64,000 nt of DNA from Saprospiraceae bacterium (GCA_016717105.1 JADKGF010000023.1:1-64000), one strand, 5' to 3'; positions 29,002 to 39,642 are shown, numbered from the stretch's first letter. Numbers and translations: made by a program. Notes: generated by a model not told the origin, from the sequence alone.

Positions 29002-32000
29002 ATGAAACATTTTTTTACATTTCTATTATGGTATGTTAGTTTGCAAGTCTATGGTCAGTTTGATCCATTGACGGCCACACCTATCCAATGTGGTACGGAA
29101 TTATTTAGCACAACATCTGTGGGTTGCTACAATGTTGTATCGGCTGGGTATTGTGGCTCTAATTATAACCAATATACTGGCCCTGAAAAACTGTACAAGT
29201 TTACGATTACAACACCGCAGAACGTTAGCATCAAAATGGCTGGTATGACAGCAGATCTAGATATGTTTTTGCTTCGATCCACATCGCCAGCTGATTGTAT
29301 TGCTGAGAGTTCCTTGCCACTTACTTCAGGATATGAATACATTGGCGCATATCTGGAAGCAGGTACCTATTATCTTGTTATCGATGGTTGGAGCAATGCT
29401 GTCTCAGATTATAAACTTGCATTGAATTGTGCACCGAGTACTGGAATACCACTGTGTAATTTTGCTGAAAATCTATCATGTGGACAAACCCTTACTGGAG
29501 ATACAAAATCTGGTATCAACCAAATACAAGGGCCATATTGCAATCAATTTTGTAATTATGGTGGGAATGAAAAAATATTTAAAATTGAGGTTCCATTTAA
29601 GACAATCGTAAATTTATCAGCAACAGGTTTGGTTGCTGATTTAGATATGTTTTTACTAAGTGCTTGTGACAGAAATGCTTGTATTGCATATAGTGGAAAA
29701 TCAGGAGTCAATAGTGAAAATATAAGTGTAACCTTGAATCAAGGCACTTATTATATCGTCCTAGATGGATATGTAAATAGTGCATCAACTTATTCGATAA
29801 CATATACTTGTCAACAGAATACTACACCTTTGAACTGTAATGATGCCATTGTGACCAATTATTCTGGAGATGGAAGTAATTTGCGGTTCAATTATATCTT
29901 TACAGCTCCACAAGGATACACATTTTTAAGATGGAAGTACAACACCACAATCTTATCCACATCATCTAATGTGCATCTGCTATTTAATGCATCAGGTAAT
30001 TATAATATTTGTGCTGAATACCTAGAAGTAGCTACAGGTCAGGTAAAATCTTGTTGTAAATTAGCCTGTATCACTTTACCTACCAGTTGTGAAAATACCA
30101 TTCAATACGCTTATGTAAATGGTGTTTTTAAGTTGTCACTGGCAGGTGTTGCATCTAATTACCAAAATATAAATTGGAGAAATGATACCGATGGAACGGC
30201 TTTGGATCCGAACAATGTTCCAGCCAGTTGCCGCAATATCTGGGTGACAGTCACTTACTTCAATACTTCTACAAATTGTTGGTCATTATGTTGTCGTTAT
30301 ATAAATTTCTGTCCACCGTCGAGCTGTCAAGACAATATAAGCTATCAATATAGCTCTACAACTAATAGTTTTCAGTTCACATTTAATGCGCCTTATGCTA
30401 CAAATGTAACTTGGAAAATTGATGATACCAATACGACTCTACCTTATGGTATTTATTCGCTTCCGCAAGGATTCCAATGTGGTGATAAAAATATCTCGGT
30501 TTACTATTTTGATACAGTATCGAGATGTTGGAGAGTATGTTGCAAAAAAGTATATATATGTCCTCCAGTAAGTTGCGATCAATCCATCAGTATGGCTTAT
30601 TCGCCTTCGCAGAATGCCTTCCAGTTTTCAATGAATCTCCCTGGAAATCCAAGTCTTTTCTGGAAAATAGAAGAAACAAATACGTATTTGCCTAATGGAT
30701 TATTTGTGTTACCATCCGGATGGACTTGTCAAGAAAGGACAGTGTCAGCATACTATTTTGATCCACAGATCCAATGTTATCGGGTGTGTTGCAAAAAAGT
30801 GGTCATCTGTCCACCGCAACAATGTACTGGAAATATCGAATTTGTGTATCTACCTGCCGGTCAATTTAAGTTTACCTTGAATTCTGCAAATGCCCAAAAC
30901 GTAGTTTGGAAATTTGATGCTACTGGTACAATTATTCCAAATGGTTTATTCACTATTCCTTCAGGATGGACATGTCAAGAGCGATCAGTATCTGCTTACT
31001 ATTATGATCCAGCGATATCTGCTTGGAGAATTTGTAGTAAAAACATCTTACTTTGTCCACCTACATCATGCGAAGACAATATCCAATACACCTATAATGG
31101 AGTCACAAATAGTTTCCATTTTACTTTGTCGGGATATAGTAATGCGATTTGGAAATTTGATGATACTGGTCAATACATTCCTAATGGAATATTTACAATA
31201 CCTGCAGGTTGGGGCTGTCAAGATAGAGTCATTTCTGTGTATTATTTAGATCCTGTTACTCAATGTTATAGGGCTTGTTGCAAAAAAGTAAGTCTCTGCC
31301 CACCTACATCATGCCAAAATGCGATTTCCCATCATTATTCGCCAGATGGAAATACACTTTATTTAAATTATAATGGAAATGCATCTCAGATATTGCAATG
31401 GTTGGTAGAAGAATCAGGTCAAACTTTGGGCGCTGCACAAAGTATAAGCTATCCAATAGGAACATCCTGTCATACTAAAACATTCAGCATCCAATACAAA
31501 GAAAATGGAGTGTGGAAGATGTGTTGCAAAAAAATCAATGTTTGTAATCCTAATTCTTGTAGTTCAACTATTTCTCTAAGCAATAACGCATCAAGTGTTC
31601 AAGCTTCGGTATCAACAAATTTGCAAAATGTCATCTGGTTTGCACCAAATACCAATACACAAATTGGTTCTGGAAATGTATTAAACATTCCTTTGGTCAA
31701 TCAACAAATCAATACTCTGGTTGGTGTGCAATTCTACAATCCAGCCATTGGTGCGTATGATGCATGTTACAAAAATGTAGTAGTCTCTTGTCCTTTGCCT
31801 ACTGCAGCATTCAACGCAGATGTTGCAGGAAACCAAGTGACATTGACAAATACTTCGATAGGTGCAACTTCATATAGCTGGTATATTAGCAATGGTACTT
31901 TTACACCCGATTGCAACAATGGCACTACTCATCCAACGGTTATTTTTACTTCAGGAACACATGAAATTTGCCTTACTGCTACCAACAGTTGTGGAAGTAA

Positions 32001-34143
32001 TACACTTTGTAAGAATGTGGTCATTCATACGGGATATGATTGCTCATTCCAGATACCAAGTGATATCTGTGGTCGTGCTGGAGATGAGTTGTTGATTCCT
32101 GTTCGCGTCCAAAAGTTTAATGATGTCTTGACTTTCAATTTTACTATCAGATCCACCAATCCGGGTAGTTTGGAGTTCTTGAATATAGAACAATATAATC
32201 CTGTAATCGAAAACGGATCAAATCATTATCTTGCTGCTGACCATGTGAGATTCTTCTGGTCTAATGCCAATGCCAAAACACTTCCTGATAACACAGTGCT
32301 TTTTTATATCAGATGTAAATTTAGCCAAACTGTGACGAGCAATGTGGATATCCATTTTTCTAATGATCCTGTCAAAGCAGAAGCCTATGGCGGCAATCTC
32401 CAGAAACTCAACCTTGAACTTATCAATGGTTCTGCATGCTTGAATACAAATCCTTTAACTTATTCTGTTTTGGGTCAAGTGATGACACATACCGTTTTAA
32501 GACCAATGGCAAATACCAATGTGATTCTTAACGCTCCAGCCAATACGACGACCATGACTAATAGTACTGGAAATTATTCATTTGGTCGCGTAAATGCAGG
32601 TAGTAGTGTCGTTATCAATCCTACTTCCAATGTACCGCATAATGCAGGTGTCAATGCATTGGATATCGTAAGATTGCAAAGACATCTTTTATTCATTGAT
32701 TTACTGACTTCGCCATATAAAATTATTGCGGCAGATGTAAATAATGATAAGGTAGTCAATGCCTTGGATGTAGTGTCTATGCAGCGTATGCAACTCCAAC
32801 TTATAAGTGAGTTTCCCAATAATACGTCACATCGATTTGTACCTATGAGTCATGTTTTCACAGGTGATCCATTGGTCAGTAATTTTCCTGAAGAGATTAC
32901 GATTCCAAATCTTAACAGCGATATCACAAATGCCGACTTTTATGGTATCAAAATTGGGGATTTGGATGACAGTTACCAGCCATCCACAAATATTGGCAAT
33001 AAGCTAACATCAAGTGACACGGTATCTGTAATGCTAAATCGGGTCTATTCGCTCAAAAATAGTATTGTTAAAGTGCCTGTTACTGTTAGGAATTTCAAAA
33101 ATATGGCAGCGCTGGAAGGTACCATTCATTGGGATACAACACAATTACAGTTTGTAAAAGCAGGTGATTTTGCACTTTTCGGATTGGATGAAGACAATTT
33201 TGCTACACCAACGCAACTAGGTAAAGATATTCTTACCTTCAGTTGGACGACAGGAAGTCTTACTGGTATTTCGAAAGATGAAGATGCTGTTATTTTCAAT
33301 TTGTATTTCAATTCATTGGTTGATGAAGGTCAAACTGCAAGTATAACATTTATGCAACAACCATTACCTATGTTTGCTGCAAATGCTAGTCTCGAATTAG
33401 TCTATGTAGATGCAGTAAATGCCGATGTAAAAGTTATTGCACCTATGGAAGTGTTGAGTAATGTACAACAACCATTGTGTTCGAATAGCAATGATGGATC
33501 TATAGCTTTAAATGTCAAAGGTGGCACTGGACAATATCAGATTTTGTGGTCAGATGCAAATTTGAGTGGTTACAGTCAGACTCAGCTGAGTGAAGGTCAG
33601 TACAAATACACGATCACAGATGTTTTGGCGTCTATTGAAGTAATTGATAGTGTCACAATCAAGCAACCTCTTCCATTAGAAGTGACTCATTCGATTACCA
33701 ATGACAACAATGGTGGATATACCATCGTCCTAGATGTGAAAGGTGGTACAGCGCCATATACATTCTACCAAGATAATCTGGTTATTGCAGAAGAATTTCA
33801 GGTAACAGAACCAGGTGTTTATTCCATCATCATCTTTGATGCCAATAATTGTTCTGTAAAACATACGATCGAGATCAATACAGTTAAGACCGAAGATTTC
33901 AATGATGGTCAATTTATCACCATTTATCCGGTGCCGGCTGACGACGTGATCTTTGTAAAAAGTAGTGAAATAGGCCTCATCGGCACTGCTTATGAGATAA
34001 TATCTGAAGATGGTCGATTATTGAAACAAGGAATAATCCAAGGACAATCAATAGATGTAAGACATTTGGTAGATGGCATGTATTTTATGCGTTTTAAAAC
34101 GGATAAAGCACACATCATCAAAAAATTTGTAATAATTAAATAA
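29002..34143 (+). CDS. Giant secreted surface protein with Cys-rich tandem repeats, PKD, dockerin and cohesin-like domains and a T9SS sorting domain
   Basis: This 1713-residue protein has a signal peptide (HFFTFLLWYVSLQVYGQ) and two PPC-like beta-sandwich domains (about 30-140 and 150-275; TADLDMFLL and VADLDMFLL mark the pair). Eight Cys-rich repeats of about 83 residues follow (about 277-933). Next come a PKD-like domain (about 933-1010), a cohesin-like domain (about 1013-1150), a regulatory-like domain with dockerin loops (IAADVNNDKVVNALDV, about 1243), a second cohesin-like domain (about 1336-1480), a SprB-like repeat (CSNSNDGSIALNVKGGTGQY), and a T9SS tail (IYPVPADDVIFVKSSEIG). It is probably an exported adhesin. 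Confidence 0.9.
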   Translation: MKHFFTFLLWYVSLQVYGQFDPLTATPIQCGTELFSTTSVGCYNVVSAGYCGSNYNQYTGPEKLYKFTITTPQNVSIKMAGMTADLDMFLLRSTSPADCIAESSLPLTSGYEYIGAYLEAGTYYLVIDGWSNAVSDYKLALNCAPSTGIPLCNFAENLSCGQTLTGDTKSGINQIQGPYCNQFCNYGGNEKIFKIEVPFKTIVNLSATGLVADLDMFLLSACDRNACIAYSGKSGVNSENISVTLNQGTYYIVLDGYVNSASTYSITYTCQQNTTPLNCNDAIVTNYSGDGSNLRFNYIFTAPQGYTFLRWKYNTTILSTSSNVHLLFNASGNYNICAEYLEVATGQVKSCCKLACITLPTSCENTIQYAYVNGVFKLSLAGVASNYQNINWRNDTDGTALDPNNVPASCRNIWVTVTYFNTSTNCWSLCCRYINFCPPSSCQDNISYQYSSTTNSFQFTFNAPYATNVTWKIDDTNTTLPYGIYSLPQGFQCGDKNISVYYFDTVSRCWRVCCKKVYICPPVSCDQSISMAYSPSQNAFQFSMNLPGNPSLFWKIEETNTYLPNGLFVLPSGWTCQERTVSAYYFDPQIQCYRVCCKKVVICPPQQCTGNIEFVYLPAGQFKFTLNSANAQNVVWKFDATGTIIPNGLFTIPSGWTCQERSVSAYYYDPAISAWRICSKNILLCPPTSCEDNIQYTYNGVTNSFHFTLSGYSNAIWKFDDTGQYIPNGIFTIPAGWGCQDRVISVYYLDPVTQCYRACCKKVSLCPPTSCQNAISHHYSPDGNTLYLNYNGNASQILQWLVEESGQTLGAAQSISYPIGTSCHTKTFSIQYKENGVWKMCCKKINVCNPNSCSSTISLSNNASSVQASVSTNLQNVIWFAPNTNTQIGSGNVLNIPLVNQQINTLVGVQFYNPAIGAYDACYKNVVVSCPLPTAAFNADVAGNQVTLTNTSIGATSYSWYISNGTFTPDCNNGTTHPTVIFTSGTHEICLTATNSCGSNTLCKNVVIHTGYDCSFQIPSDICGRAGDELLIPVRVQKFNDVLTFNFTIRSTNPGSLEFLNIEQYNPVIENGSNHYLAADHVRFFWSNANAKTLPDNTVLFYIRCKFSQTVTSNVDIHFSNDPVKAEAYGGNLQKLNLELINGSACLNTNPLTYSVLGQVMTHTVLRPMANTNVILNAPANTTTMTNSTGNYSFGRVNAGSSVVINPTSNVPHNAGVNALDIVRLQRHLLFIDLLTSPYKIIAADVNNDKVVNALDVVSMQRMQLQLISEFPNNTSHRFVPMSHVFTGDPLVSNFPEEITIPNLNSDITNADFYGIKIGDLDDSYQPSTNIGNKLTSSDTVSVMLNRVYSLKNSIVKVPVTVRNFKNMAALEGTIHWDTTQLQFVKAGDFALFGLDEDNFATPTQLGKDILTFSWTTGSLTGISKDEDAVIFNLYFNSLVDEGQTASITFMQQPLPMFAANASLELVYVDAVNADVKVIAPMEVLSNVQQPLCSNSNDGSIALNVKGGTGQYQILWSDANLSGYSQTQLSEGQYKYTITDVLASIEVIDSVTIKQPLPLEVTHSITNDNNGGYTIVLDVKGGTAPYTFYQDNLVIAEEFQVTEPGVYSIIIFDANNCSVKHTIEINTVKTEDFNDGQFITIYPVPADDVIFVKSSEIGLIGTAYEIISEDGRLLKQGIIQGQSIDVRHLVDGMYFMRFKTDKAHIIKKFVIIK
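29830..31800 (+). repeat. Eight tandem Cys-rich protein repeats (about 83 aa, 243-249 bp each)
   Basis: Within the 1713-residue surface protein, units begin PxSCxxxIxxxY and end CCKKVxxCPP. Successive unit starts are near 30076, 30313, 30562, 30811, 31057, 31300 and 31543; a more diverged first unit starts near 29835. A core WKxDDTxxxxPxGxFxxPxGWxCQ is shared. The four central units are most alike, pointing to recent duplication. Confidence 0.85.
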
Positions 34144-34146
34144 TGG

Positions 34147-34174
34147 AAAGGGGCGAAAGCCCCTTTTCTTTTTA
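34147..34174 (+). terminator. Rho-independent terminator
   Basis: AAAGGGGC-GAAA-GCCCCTTT (34147-34166) is a perfect 8-bp stem with a GAAA tetraloop, followed by a T-rich tract. It lies 4 bp after the stop of the giant gene. Confidence 0.92.
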
Positions 34175-34210
34175 TAATATATAAAAGTTTGTATTTGAAA
34201 TCCAGCTATT

Positions 34211-34518
34211 TTACTTTTTGGCACTTAGTAGCTTTTTTATGATTACAATTTGTCCCAAGTGGTAATAGCTATGTTCTAGTAGGCCCATCAAATTTCGTAA
34301 GATATGTACCATACTTTTCGTCAGTAAAAGGATCGTTAAGTTGTGATGCTAGGCATTTGTTCTACAAGTTATACAAAATACTCCGCGTTTCTATAGATAT
34401 TTTGCCGCATGGTATCCCATTCTTCTTGAGATGAGACAGGCGACATATCGTAGCTATATCTTAAATCCTTGGATATCAATTGATTTTCAGCTACCAAATA
34501 TAGTTAATAATATTTCAT
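34211..34518 (-). pseudogene. Decayed DinB-like (DUF1572-type) gene
   Basis: Read on the minus strand, fragments in different frames resemble a DinB_2-fold protein: QEEWDTMRQNIYRNAEYFV, then LVEQMPS, then DPFTDEKYGTYL, then HSYYHLGQIVIIKKLLSAKK before a stop at 34211. An in-frame TAA sits between the first two fragments, and at least two frameshifts separate the rest. The YHLGQI motif is characteristic of this fold. The in-frame stop makes real decay more likely here than in the homopolymer-broken genes. Upstream to about 34802 there is only a 61-codon ORF that I do not trust. Confidence 0.6.
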
Positions 34519-35007
34519 ATTTTTATTTTGCAATTCACTTCAAATTTTTTGTAAGGTAGATTTTGATTTCGGGGGGTAGTTGAAAAAGATGAAAAGCCAA
34601 AAGGGCAATAGTACCTTTAGCGATTCATTGGATTTTTCTTTGCATCTAGTCCATGGATTATAATCCAGTGGATATCATCCATCAGGGAGGTGTGGAGCTT
34701 CTTTTGCACTTCTAACGGTTTTGAGTTATTGGTATCCAATCCATTGACCTCGTGCGATGGGGGAAATAAATACCTTTTTGCAAATTTAAGATTTTTGCGC
34801 AATTGTTCATTGAGTGCAAAACATTAGATTTAATAATCCAAGGACTTTTGACTTTGACGCAAAAACACTATTATCAAACTTTTGTATCAAGAATTAGAAA
34901 AAAGTTATTAATAATTTAAGCCTAGAACCCTTTAAAATGATAATAATAAAATAGTTTTAATCTTATTTTAGGATAACTAATCATCAATATTAAACCTAAA
35001 TATTGGG
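34519..35007. other. Intergenic region, gene-poor
   Basis: I find no supported gene here. A minus-strand ORF of 61 codons (34617-34802) has plausible-looking sequence but no recognisable family and may be another gene remnant. Confidence 0.4.
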
Positions 35008-35658
35008 TTGGAACCGAAAATCTCGCCAATTGCATCTGAATTAGAACTAAAAATATTTTTAAGAAATATGCCTTATATTTATGAATATTTTAGGGATAGC
35101 TATCAAGATTTAAGGTTTATTGTTTTGTCCAATTTACCACCGTCATTTGAACAAGAAAAAGCAATCATAAAAGATCAAATCAAGTCAAATGCTGTGTCAA
35201 CTTATAATTTGAAGGAGTAAAAGCGATGAGACCGATGTCACATTTGATACCGAGTATAGTATATTGTGCACTTCACCTATTGAATTTGATTGGGAAGCTA
35301 TAAAAAATGACATTATAAATTTTGACGATCAAATAATTATTGAATTTGATGAAGAAGATTTTGCAACAATTATAATTAATGGTGAAGTCTCTATTGATGT
35401 GATAAATTTAGGATTTCCTGTGAATCGTGATAATTTTGAATTTGAAGAAAATGGTGATAATGGGATATATTTCGCCTAACTTTTAATATTCAGAACAATA
35501 CTGATTTGAAAAAATATAAAGTTAAAATTGATTTAATGACTTATCTTTTAGTAAAATATAGTAATGTGGAGCATGTTGTAAGCCATGAAACTAGTAATCA
35601 AATCGAAAGAAAATTCTTTTTAACCATGTATGAATTAGGTAGAAAGATGGACAATTAA
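35008..35658 (+). CDS. Unrecognised protein, about 215 aa (frameshifted twice)
   Basis: Three consecutive open segments read as one protein: 35008-35217 (EPKISPIASELELKIFLRNM), 35230-35476 (SDETDVTFDTEYSILCTSPI and EFDWEAIKNDIINFDD), and 35482-35658 (FNIQNNTDLKKYKVKIDLMT to GRKMDN). The second break is healed by one extra T in a 3-T run near 35471, giving GIYFRLTFNIQ. The first break is near 35217. No ATG is visible in frame before 35008, so the start is uncertain. The protein is acidic, soluble and without a signal peptide. I recognise no family; it could be an immunity- or antitoxin-like accessory protein, but nothing proves it. Confidence 0.5.
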
Positions 35659-35713
35659 AACAATACGTACAATCCACCCAATTTAATACCTTTGTAAACT
35701 CAATAACAATATC

Positions 35714-38605
35714 ATGGCGACCATTATCACTGCCAAAAATGTCCAAGAATGTATTAGGGAATTAAATACAATCTCTACATCAGAAATAAAATCTGATGAC
35801 CTATCGCTTGGATTATATGCGACGGATGCATCCTTGTACCAAATCCATCCTTTGGCTGTAGCCATTCCATCATGTGAAGCTGACTTGATCAACATCATTC
35901 AGATTGCCAATAAATACAATGTTCCAGTGCTTCCTCGTGGCAGTGCGACGAGTCTTGCCGGCCAAACAACCAATCAAGCACTGATCATAGATTTTACAAA
36001 ATATTTTGATAAGATATTGGATATCAATGCAAAAGAACAATATGCCATCGTTCATCCTGGTGTAGTGCGAGATCAACTCAATGCTGCTGTCAAAGATATT
36101 GGACTACATTTTGCACCAGATCCTGCAACTACAAGCAGAGCAACTATTGGTGGCATGATAGCCAATAATTCATCAGGGACCAAAAGTATCAAGTATGGCA
36201 AGACTATAGACCATGTGCTAGGTTTGAAAGTATTGTTGATGGATGGTACTATCCTCGAATTGGGTGAATTGTCACCAGATCAATACGAAGCCAAATGTCA
36301 ACAAACAGATCGTGAAGGTGAGATTTATCGTTCGTTTAGAAAGATTATTTTTGAACATTCTATAGCCATAGAAGCCGCTTATCCAAAGGTCATGCGCCGC
36401 GTCAATGGATATCCACTAGATGAGTTTGTCCATACAAATAGATGGAATTTAGCCAAAATATTTGCAGGATCTGAAGGAAGTCTTGGTATCATCTTGCAAG
36501 CTAAAGTCAATCTCGAGCCTATCCCAAAATACAAAGCAGCTTTCACTGTTCATTATGATGATCGAATGGCTGCAATTAGAGAAGTAAATAAAATGATTGC
36601 CTTTGATCCTGCGGCTATAGAGATGCTGGACTTCAATGTATTCGAGCAAAGTGTCAAAAACAATATGACCAAAAGTCTGCATCAAAGACTCATCACTGGA
36701 ACGCCACAGGCTACGCTTTCGGTAGAGTTTTTTTGTTTGTCACAAGACGAATTAGACCAAAGAATTGCGGACTTCGCTAATTGGCTCAAAAACAATAGTG
36801 CTGCTTATGCATATCCCATTCTAAGGACAGCTGCAGAATTGGATGATTCATGGGCTTTGCGCAAAAATGGATTGGGACTTCTCATGGGTGATCCTGCTGG
36901 CCGTAAACCAATTCCATTTATCGAAGATCAGGCGATCCCACTCGAACATTTGGCCGATTATATACAAGAAGTACTGGATCTTTGTAAGAAATACGGTGTC
37001 GAAACCATCTTATACGCACATGCGAGCGTAGGTGTACTGCACGTAAGACCATCATTGGATATGACGTCGCAATCCGACATTGAACTCATGAAAATAATAT
37101 CCGATGACGTTTTTCACTTAGTCAAAAAATACAAGGGCGCATGGTCTGGTGAACATGGTGACGGACGTAACAGAGGACCAAGACTAAAAGATTTTTTGGC
37201 GATGAAGTGTACCAATGTCTTAAAGATGTGAAGGCCATATTTGATCCAAAATATCTACTTAATCCGGGCGTAATTATCGATGTTCCACCTATGGATCAGC
37301 ATCTAAGATATGGCGCCGACTATAGTGATAATACCTACGATTTTGTATATAAATACAGAAAAGACCATTCGTTTGGTGCCTTGGTGCACAATTGTTCAGG
37401 CGTAGGCGCTTGCCGCAATCATGTAGGTGGTACTATGTGTCCAAGTTTTAAAGCTACCAGCAATGAAGCAGACAGCACACGTGGTCGTGCCAATGCGTTG
37501 AGATTGGCTATTTCAGGTCAATTGGGATTTGATGGATTGACAGACCCAAAAGTATTGGATACCCTTGACTTGTGTTTATCTTGTAAAGCTTGTAAATCTG
37601 AGTGTCCTTCGAATGTAGATATGGCCAAACTCAAAAGTGAAGTTCTTCAAAAAAAAATATGACGAAGGCAAGATCACTTTACGTGAAAAAAGCCATCAAT
37701 GCCAATGTAGATATGGTTTCAAAAATAGCAGGTTGGAAGGCGCCATTTGTCAATTTTGTACAAGGAACTTCTATTTTCAAATATTTAGCAGAAAAAATCC
37801 TGAAAGTAGATCGTCGACGTACTTTACCATCATATACAACTGAAACCTTGGAATCTTGGTACAAAAAACACTATAAATCCCAAGGCAATACCCAAAAAGT
37901 AGCGCTCTTTGCTGATACCTACATCAATTATCACGAACCACAAGTAGGAAAAGCCGCTCTCAAATTGCTTACAGATTGTGGATATGAAGTTATTTTAGCT
38001 TCGGTAGGTTGCTGTCAGCGTCCCAGGATTTCCAATGGATTTCTAAAAGAAGCCAAAGCAGAAGGTACGGATGTAGCCGAAAAACTTTTGCCTTATATCA
38101 AGGAAGGTATGAAAATAGTCGTTTGTGAGCCTGCATGTACATCGGCACTAATAGATGATCTGCCTGACCTTATCGAAGATATAAATCTATCCAATGCACT
38201 CAAATCGAATGTGATGGCCATCGATGTTTTCCTTGCTAATGCATTGGCTTCCGGACAACTAAAGGGAAAATTTGTAGCAAAGCTGACCATATCCTATTGC
38301 ATGGACATTGTCATCAAAAGGCGTCTTTCGGTACTAGTGGCATGAAGGACATTTATCAGACTGGTACAGCCAAGTGTAATGAGCCTGATAGTGGTTGCTG
38401 TGGCATGGCTGGCTCTTTCGGATACGAAGTCGAACACTACGACGTCTCCAAAAAGATTTCTGAATTGGTCTTAATTCCAGCCATCAAAGCAGCAGGAAAT
38501 GAAACTTTGGTGGTGGCCAATGGCTTCTCCTGCCGACATCAGATCCATGATTTTGCTGGAAAAAAGGCAGTTCATTGGGTAGAGAGTGTTGAGTTTGTTG
38601 GATAG
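35714..38605 (+). CDS. FAD-linked and Fe-S oxidoreductase, GlcD-GlcF fusion (YdiJ/D-lactate dehydrogenase-like; frameshifted)
   Basis: The N-terminal FAD_binding_4 domain shows VPVLPRGSATSLAGQTTNQA and a FAD-oxidase C domain with WSGEHGDGRNRGPR. A 4Fe-4S segment (LDLCLSCKACKSECPSNVDM) and two CCG-type Cys-rich domains (SVGCCQRPRISNG; HGHCHQKASFG with DSGCCGMAGSFG) follow. Four breaks interrupt it: a 6-T run at 37192-37197, a 9-A run at 37649-37657, a 6-A run at 37686-37691, and a TT at 38297-38298. Each is healed by one base. The repaired length is about 963 residues, normal for this fusion. It should oxidise a 2-hydroxyacid such as D-lactate and feed electrons to the respiratory chain. Confidence 0.9.
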
Positions 38606-38663
38606 ATTTAATCAAAGACTATCTAAAAAGACGTAACATCAATTTAATTTTAATTAAAAAACG

Positions 38664-38671
38664 TATCTTTA
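38664..38671 (+). promoter_or_regulatory. -7-like promoter element (TATCTTTA)
   Basis: TATCTTTA differs from the consensus only at the last base and lies 7 bp upstream of the AAA+ ATPase ATG at 38679. Confidence 0.35.
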
Positions 38672-38678
38672 CACCACG

Positions 38679-39584
38679 ATGGCCAAAGCAGATTATATAA
38701 TATCTTTAATAAAATCTCATTACAATAATGAGCCAGAAAGATTTACAACAGTAGCTTTGCAAATTGCTGCATACGAAGCGAAGTTGGGGCATACTATTGT
38801 TGCCAACGATATCAAAACCATCATAGACAAGGCAAAGGAAGTAAAGCATAAAAGCAAATCTTTTGCGCCCGACCTACAGGGATTGATTCAGGAAAATGTA
38901 CCAGCTGTGAGGCTGTCAGACATGATTTCTACCGAAGACATTAAATCCAAAGTAAACCGTATAATTTCTGAGTTTGTACAAAGGGATAAACTCAGAAAGC
39001 ACGATTTGGAAAACCGCAGAAAAATTTTGCTTTCAGGTCCACCAGGCACTGGAAAAACTCTTACATCTTCTATTATTGCCAATGAATTAAACTTGCCACT
39101 TTATACTATTTTAATGGATAAAATGGTAACTAAATTTATGGGCGAGACAAGTGCAAAATTGCGTCAAATATTTGATTTAATTGAGCAACGTCAAGGCGTT
39201 TATTTGTTTGATGAATTTGATGCCATTGGTGGCGAACGAAGTCGAGAAAACGATGTGGGAGAAATGCGACGGGTTTTAAATTCTTTTCTTCAATTCATAG
39301 AACGCGATCATTCCGACAGTTTGATTATTGCCATTACTAACAACAAACAATTGTTAGACCAAGCTCTCTTCCGCAGATTTGACGATGTTATTTTATACCA
39401 CTTGCCTAGTTTGGAAGAAAAAGAAGAATTATTGAAAAACAGGCTTTCGCAGTTTACAAAGAAAATTAAGTTTAAAGATTTATTACCAAACATAAACGGA
39501 CTGAGCCACGCTGAAATATCTCTTGCCTGCATTGATGCCATTAAAGAAACGATCCTTAATGATAAAACAGCAGATGAACAATGA
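38679..39584 (+). CDS. AAA+ ATPase of a two-gene ATPase/subtilase cassette
   Basis: This 301-residue protein has a helical N-terminal region (about 1-105) and one AAA+ domain. Visible motifs are Walker A SGPPGTGKT, Walker B GVYLFDEFDAIGGER, sensor 1 LIIAITNNKQ and the arginine finger pair in LFRRFDDVI. The subfamily resembles FtsH/spastin-like ATPases. The gene is 58 bp upstream of a large subtilisin-like peptidase, and this pairing recurs in bacterial genomes as a likely conflict or defence module. A plausible role is ATP-dependent control or substrate feeding of the peptidase. The motifs are intact, so it should be active. Confidence 0.9.
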   Translation: MAKADYIISLIKSHYNNEPERFTTVALQIAAYEAKLGHTIVANDIKTIIDKAKEVKHKSKSFAPDLQGLIQENVPAVRLSDMISTEDIKSKVNRIISEFVQRDKLRKHDLENRRKILLSGPPGTGKTLTSSIIANELNLPLYTILMDKMVTKFMGETSAKLRQIFDLIEQRQGVYLFDEFDAIGGERSRENDVGEMRRVLNSFLQFIERDHSDSLIIAITNNKQLLDQALFRRFDDVILYHLPSLEEKEELLKNRLSQFTKKIKFKDLLPNINGLSHAEISLACIDAIKETILNDKTADEQ

Positions 39585-39642
39585 TTTAATTTTAAAAGCA
39601 ATCAAAGACCGCAATGCTGCATATTATAAATAAGTTTACTGA

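Noticed and set aside
30695..31249. Out-of-frame plus-strand ORFs inside the repeat-rich protein (30695-30880, 30914-31249)
   Set aside because: They are alternative frames of the same repeats and have no independent support.
29830..31800. CRISPR-like or satellite DNA from the 243-249 bp periodicity
   Set aside because: The periodicity comes from protein repeats in one frame; there are no short direct repeats with unique spacers.
17609..34143. Cellulosome-type scaffold system
   Set aside because: Dockerin-like and cohesin-like parts are on the same T9SS surface proteins and no glycoside hydrolases are nearby.
34617..34802. Minus-strand 61-codon ORF
   Set aside because: It has no recognised family, start context or conserved neighbour, and lies beside a decayed gene.
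37643..37691. Programmed frameshifting at the A-runs of the FAD/Fe-S oxidoreductase and other split genes
   Set aside because: Too many unrelated genes, including S18, show breaks in different homopolymers for a biological recoding scheme.
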